Shown piece by piece: positions 62,961 through 64,000 of a DNA stretch of 64,000 nucleotides. The notes under the pieces were generated by a model. That model was not told where the DNA came from and did not search any database. It saw only the letters and a list, made by a program, of their open reading frames with translations. Location of the stretch: contig JACBWW010000008.1 of the NCBI GenBank assembly GCA_020086605.1, positions 22,502,677 to 22,566,676 on the forward strand, read 5' to 3'. The DNA comes from Lanius collurio (Eukaryota > Chordata > Aves > Passeriformes > Laniidae). The translations under genes were made by a program, and so were the position numbers. How positions within the stretch are numbered: the first letter of the stretch is position 1; every line of letters begins with the position of its first letter.

Positions 62961-64000
62961 TTACAGAGAGATTTGGATTTGATGGGTGGACTGTTAGATG
63001 AATAAGAAAGTGGTTGTATGGTCACATCTAGAGGGTAGTGGTCAGTGGTTTAAACTCCTGATGGACATCAGTGACAAGTGGTGTCCCTCAGGGGTCTGTG
63101 TTATTCAATGTCTTCAATAATGACATAAAGATTGAGACTGAGTGCACTCTCAGCAAAGTTGCAGATGACACTAAGTGGAATGGTGCAGCTGATGCGCCTG
63201 AAGGATGGGATGTCATCCAGAGGGACCTGGACAAGCTGGAGAAGTGGGCCCATGGTAATCTCAAGAGATTCAACAAAGCCAAATGTAAAATTCTGCACTG
63301 GGATCATGGTAACCACTGGCACCAACACAGGCTGGGAATGAACAGATCAAGAGCAGCTCTGCCCAGCAGGACTTGGGGGTGCTGTGGGTGACAGGCTGGA
63401 CATGCCCCAGCCATGGCACTCACAGCCCAGAGAGCCAAACGTGTCCAGGGCAGTGTGGGCAGCAGGGGAGGGAGGGGATTGTGCCCCTCTGCTCTGCCCT
63501 GGTGAGACCCACCTGGAGCACTGCATCCAGCTCTGGGGGCCCTGCACAGGAGGGACAGGGACCTGCTGGAGCCAGTCCAGAGAAGGCCACCAAGATGGTC
63601 AGAGGGGCGGAACACCTCTCCTATGAAAAAAGGCTGAGAGAATTGGGTTTGTTCAGTCATGAGAAGAGAAGGCTCCAGGGTGACCTGATTGTGTCCTTCC
63701 AGTACCTGAAGTGAGCCTCTAAGATGGAGGGAAACTATTTACAAAGCCTGTAGTGCCAAGACAAGGGGAAATGGTTTCAACCTGAAAGAGGAGAGGTTTA
63801 GATATGATATTAGGTAGAAATTCTTTACTGTGAGGTTGGTCAGGCACTAGAACAGGTTGCCCAGAAATGCTGTGGATGCTGCATCCCTAGAAGGGTTCAA
63901 GGTCAGTTTGGATGGAGCTCTCAGCAACCTGGTCTAGAGAAAGGTGTCCCTGCACATGGCAGATGTGTTGGTGATTTTTAAGGTGCCTTCCAACCCAAAC
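62961..64000 (+). mobile_element. CR1 LINE copy, 5'-truncated, continuing past the window end
   Basis: Starts near GATTTGGATTTGATGGGTGG, in the middle of the RT coding region, and runs without a break to the last base, where GGTGCCTTCCAACCCAAAC is the CR1 3' untranslated region just before the octamer tail. Landmarks in order: the AGTGGTGTCCCTCAGGGGTC block before the RT active site, GCAGATGACACTAAGTGG at the active site, CCAGAGGGACCTGGACAAGC, CTCTGCCCTGGTGAGACCCA, CTATGAAAAAAGGCTGAGAG, CTTTACTGTGAGGTTGGTCA, GGTTGCCCAGAAATGCTGTG. More G/C-rich and better preserved than the other copies, so probably younger or of a different subfamily than the one at 31809-34251. Confidence 0.93.
63018..63714 (+). 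pseudogene. CR1 ORF2 reverse-transcriptase fragment, active site kept but frames broken
   Basis: The open frame at 63071-63391 (about 106 codons) reads SGVPQGSVLFNVF, then KVADDTKW, then DVIQRDLDKLEKWAHGNLKRFNKAKCKILH. The A-D-D catalytic pair is present (GAT 63164-63166, GAC 63167-63169), but the residue before it is Val where family members have Phe or Tyr. Between SGVPQGSV and LFN about four residues usual in CR1 (a Leu-Gly-Pro type segment) are missing, consistent with an in-frame deletion of about 12 bases near 63100. After about 63330 the frame shifts: the SALVRPT region and EHLSYEKRLRELGLFSHEKRRL are in the frame 63373-63714, while HLEHCIQLWGP is in the frame 63384-63626. It is not functional. 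Confidence 0.85.

Noticed and set aside
63088..63660. Minus-strand frames of 64-118 codons at the right end
   Set aside because: Antisense shadows of the terminal CR1 copy.
1..64000. CRISPR arrays, tRNA or rRNA genes, bacterial operons
   Set aside because: No spaced direct-repeat array, no cloverleaf with recognisable A and B boxes, and no dense coding were seen. The window is vertebrate in character.

Overview
The window looks like an AT-rich, gene-free stretch (intergenic or deep intronic) of a bird nuclear genome, probably a passerine or close relative. The evidence is the repeat content: several chicken-repeat-1 (CR1) LINE copies, one with the octamer-type 3' tail (ATTCTGTG units) specific to CR1, and long terminal repeats (LTRs) of bird endogenous-retrovirus type. 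Repeats are sparse and simple repeats are short, which also fits a bird. No exon, tRNA, rRNA, CRISPR array or bacterial-type gene could be supported. The longest open frame is 154 codons, about what chance gives in 64 kb.

Layout: 1-745 plain sequence; 746-1326 a plus-strand LTR, followed by about 600 bases with two overlapping open frames of unknown meaning (1327-1935); 1936-31808 mostly unique AT-rich sequence with old CR1 3' remnants at 6076-6258, 8955-9116 and 23665-23816, a possible MIR-like SINE relic near 14180-14305, and simple repeats (A30 at 10868, an A/C-rich block with seven CAA units at 14508-14670). At 31809-34251 lies one CR1 copy with recognisable reverse-transcriptase (RT) sequence, split by a 951-base LTR inserted at 32233-33183. 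34252-55421 is unique sequence, with an extraordinary hairpin at 41923-42061: two 52-base arms that are perfect inverted copies. A compact, GC-rich 319-base LTR sits at 55422-55740. 55741-62960 is unique again, and 62961-64000 is a second RT-bearing CR1 copy that runs off the window.

There is no set of genes acting together here. All protein-coding signal comes from decayed CR1 reverse transcriptase, broken by frameshifts and, in one copy, by loss of a catalytic aspartate. The item most worth a second look is the 139-base hairpin at 41923-42061. Next come the CR1/LTR nest, which gives an order of insertion, and several non-repeat blocks that could be conserved non-coding elements but need an alignment to test.
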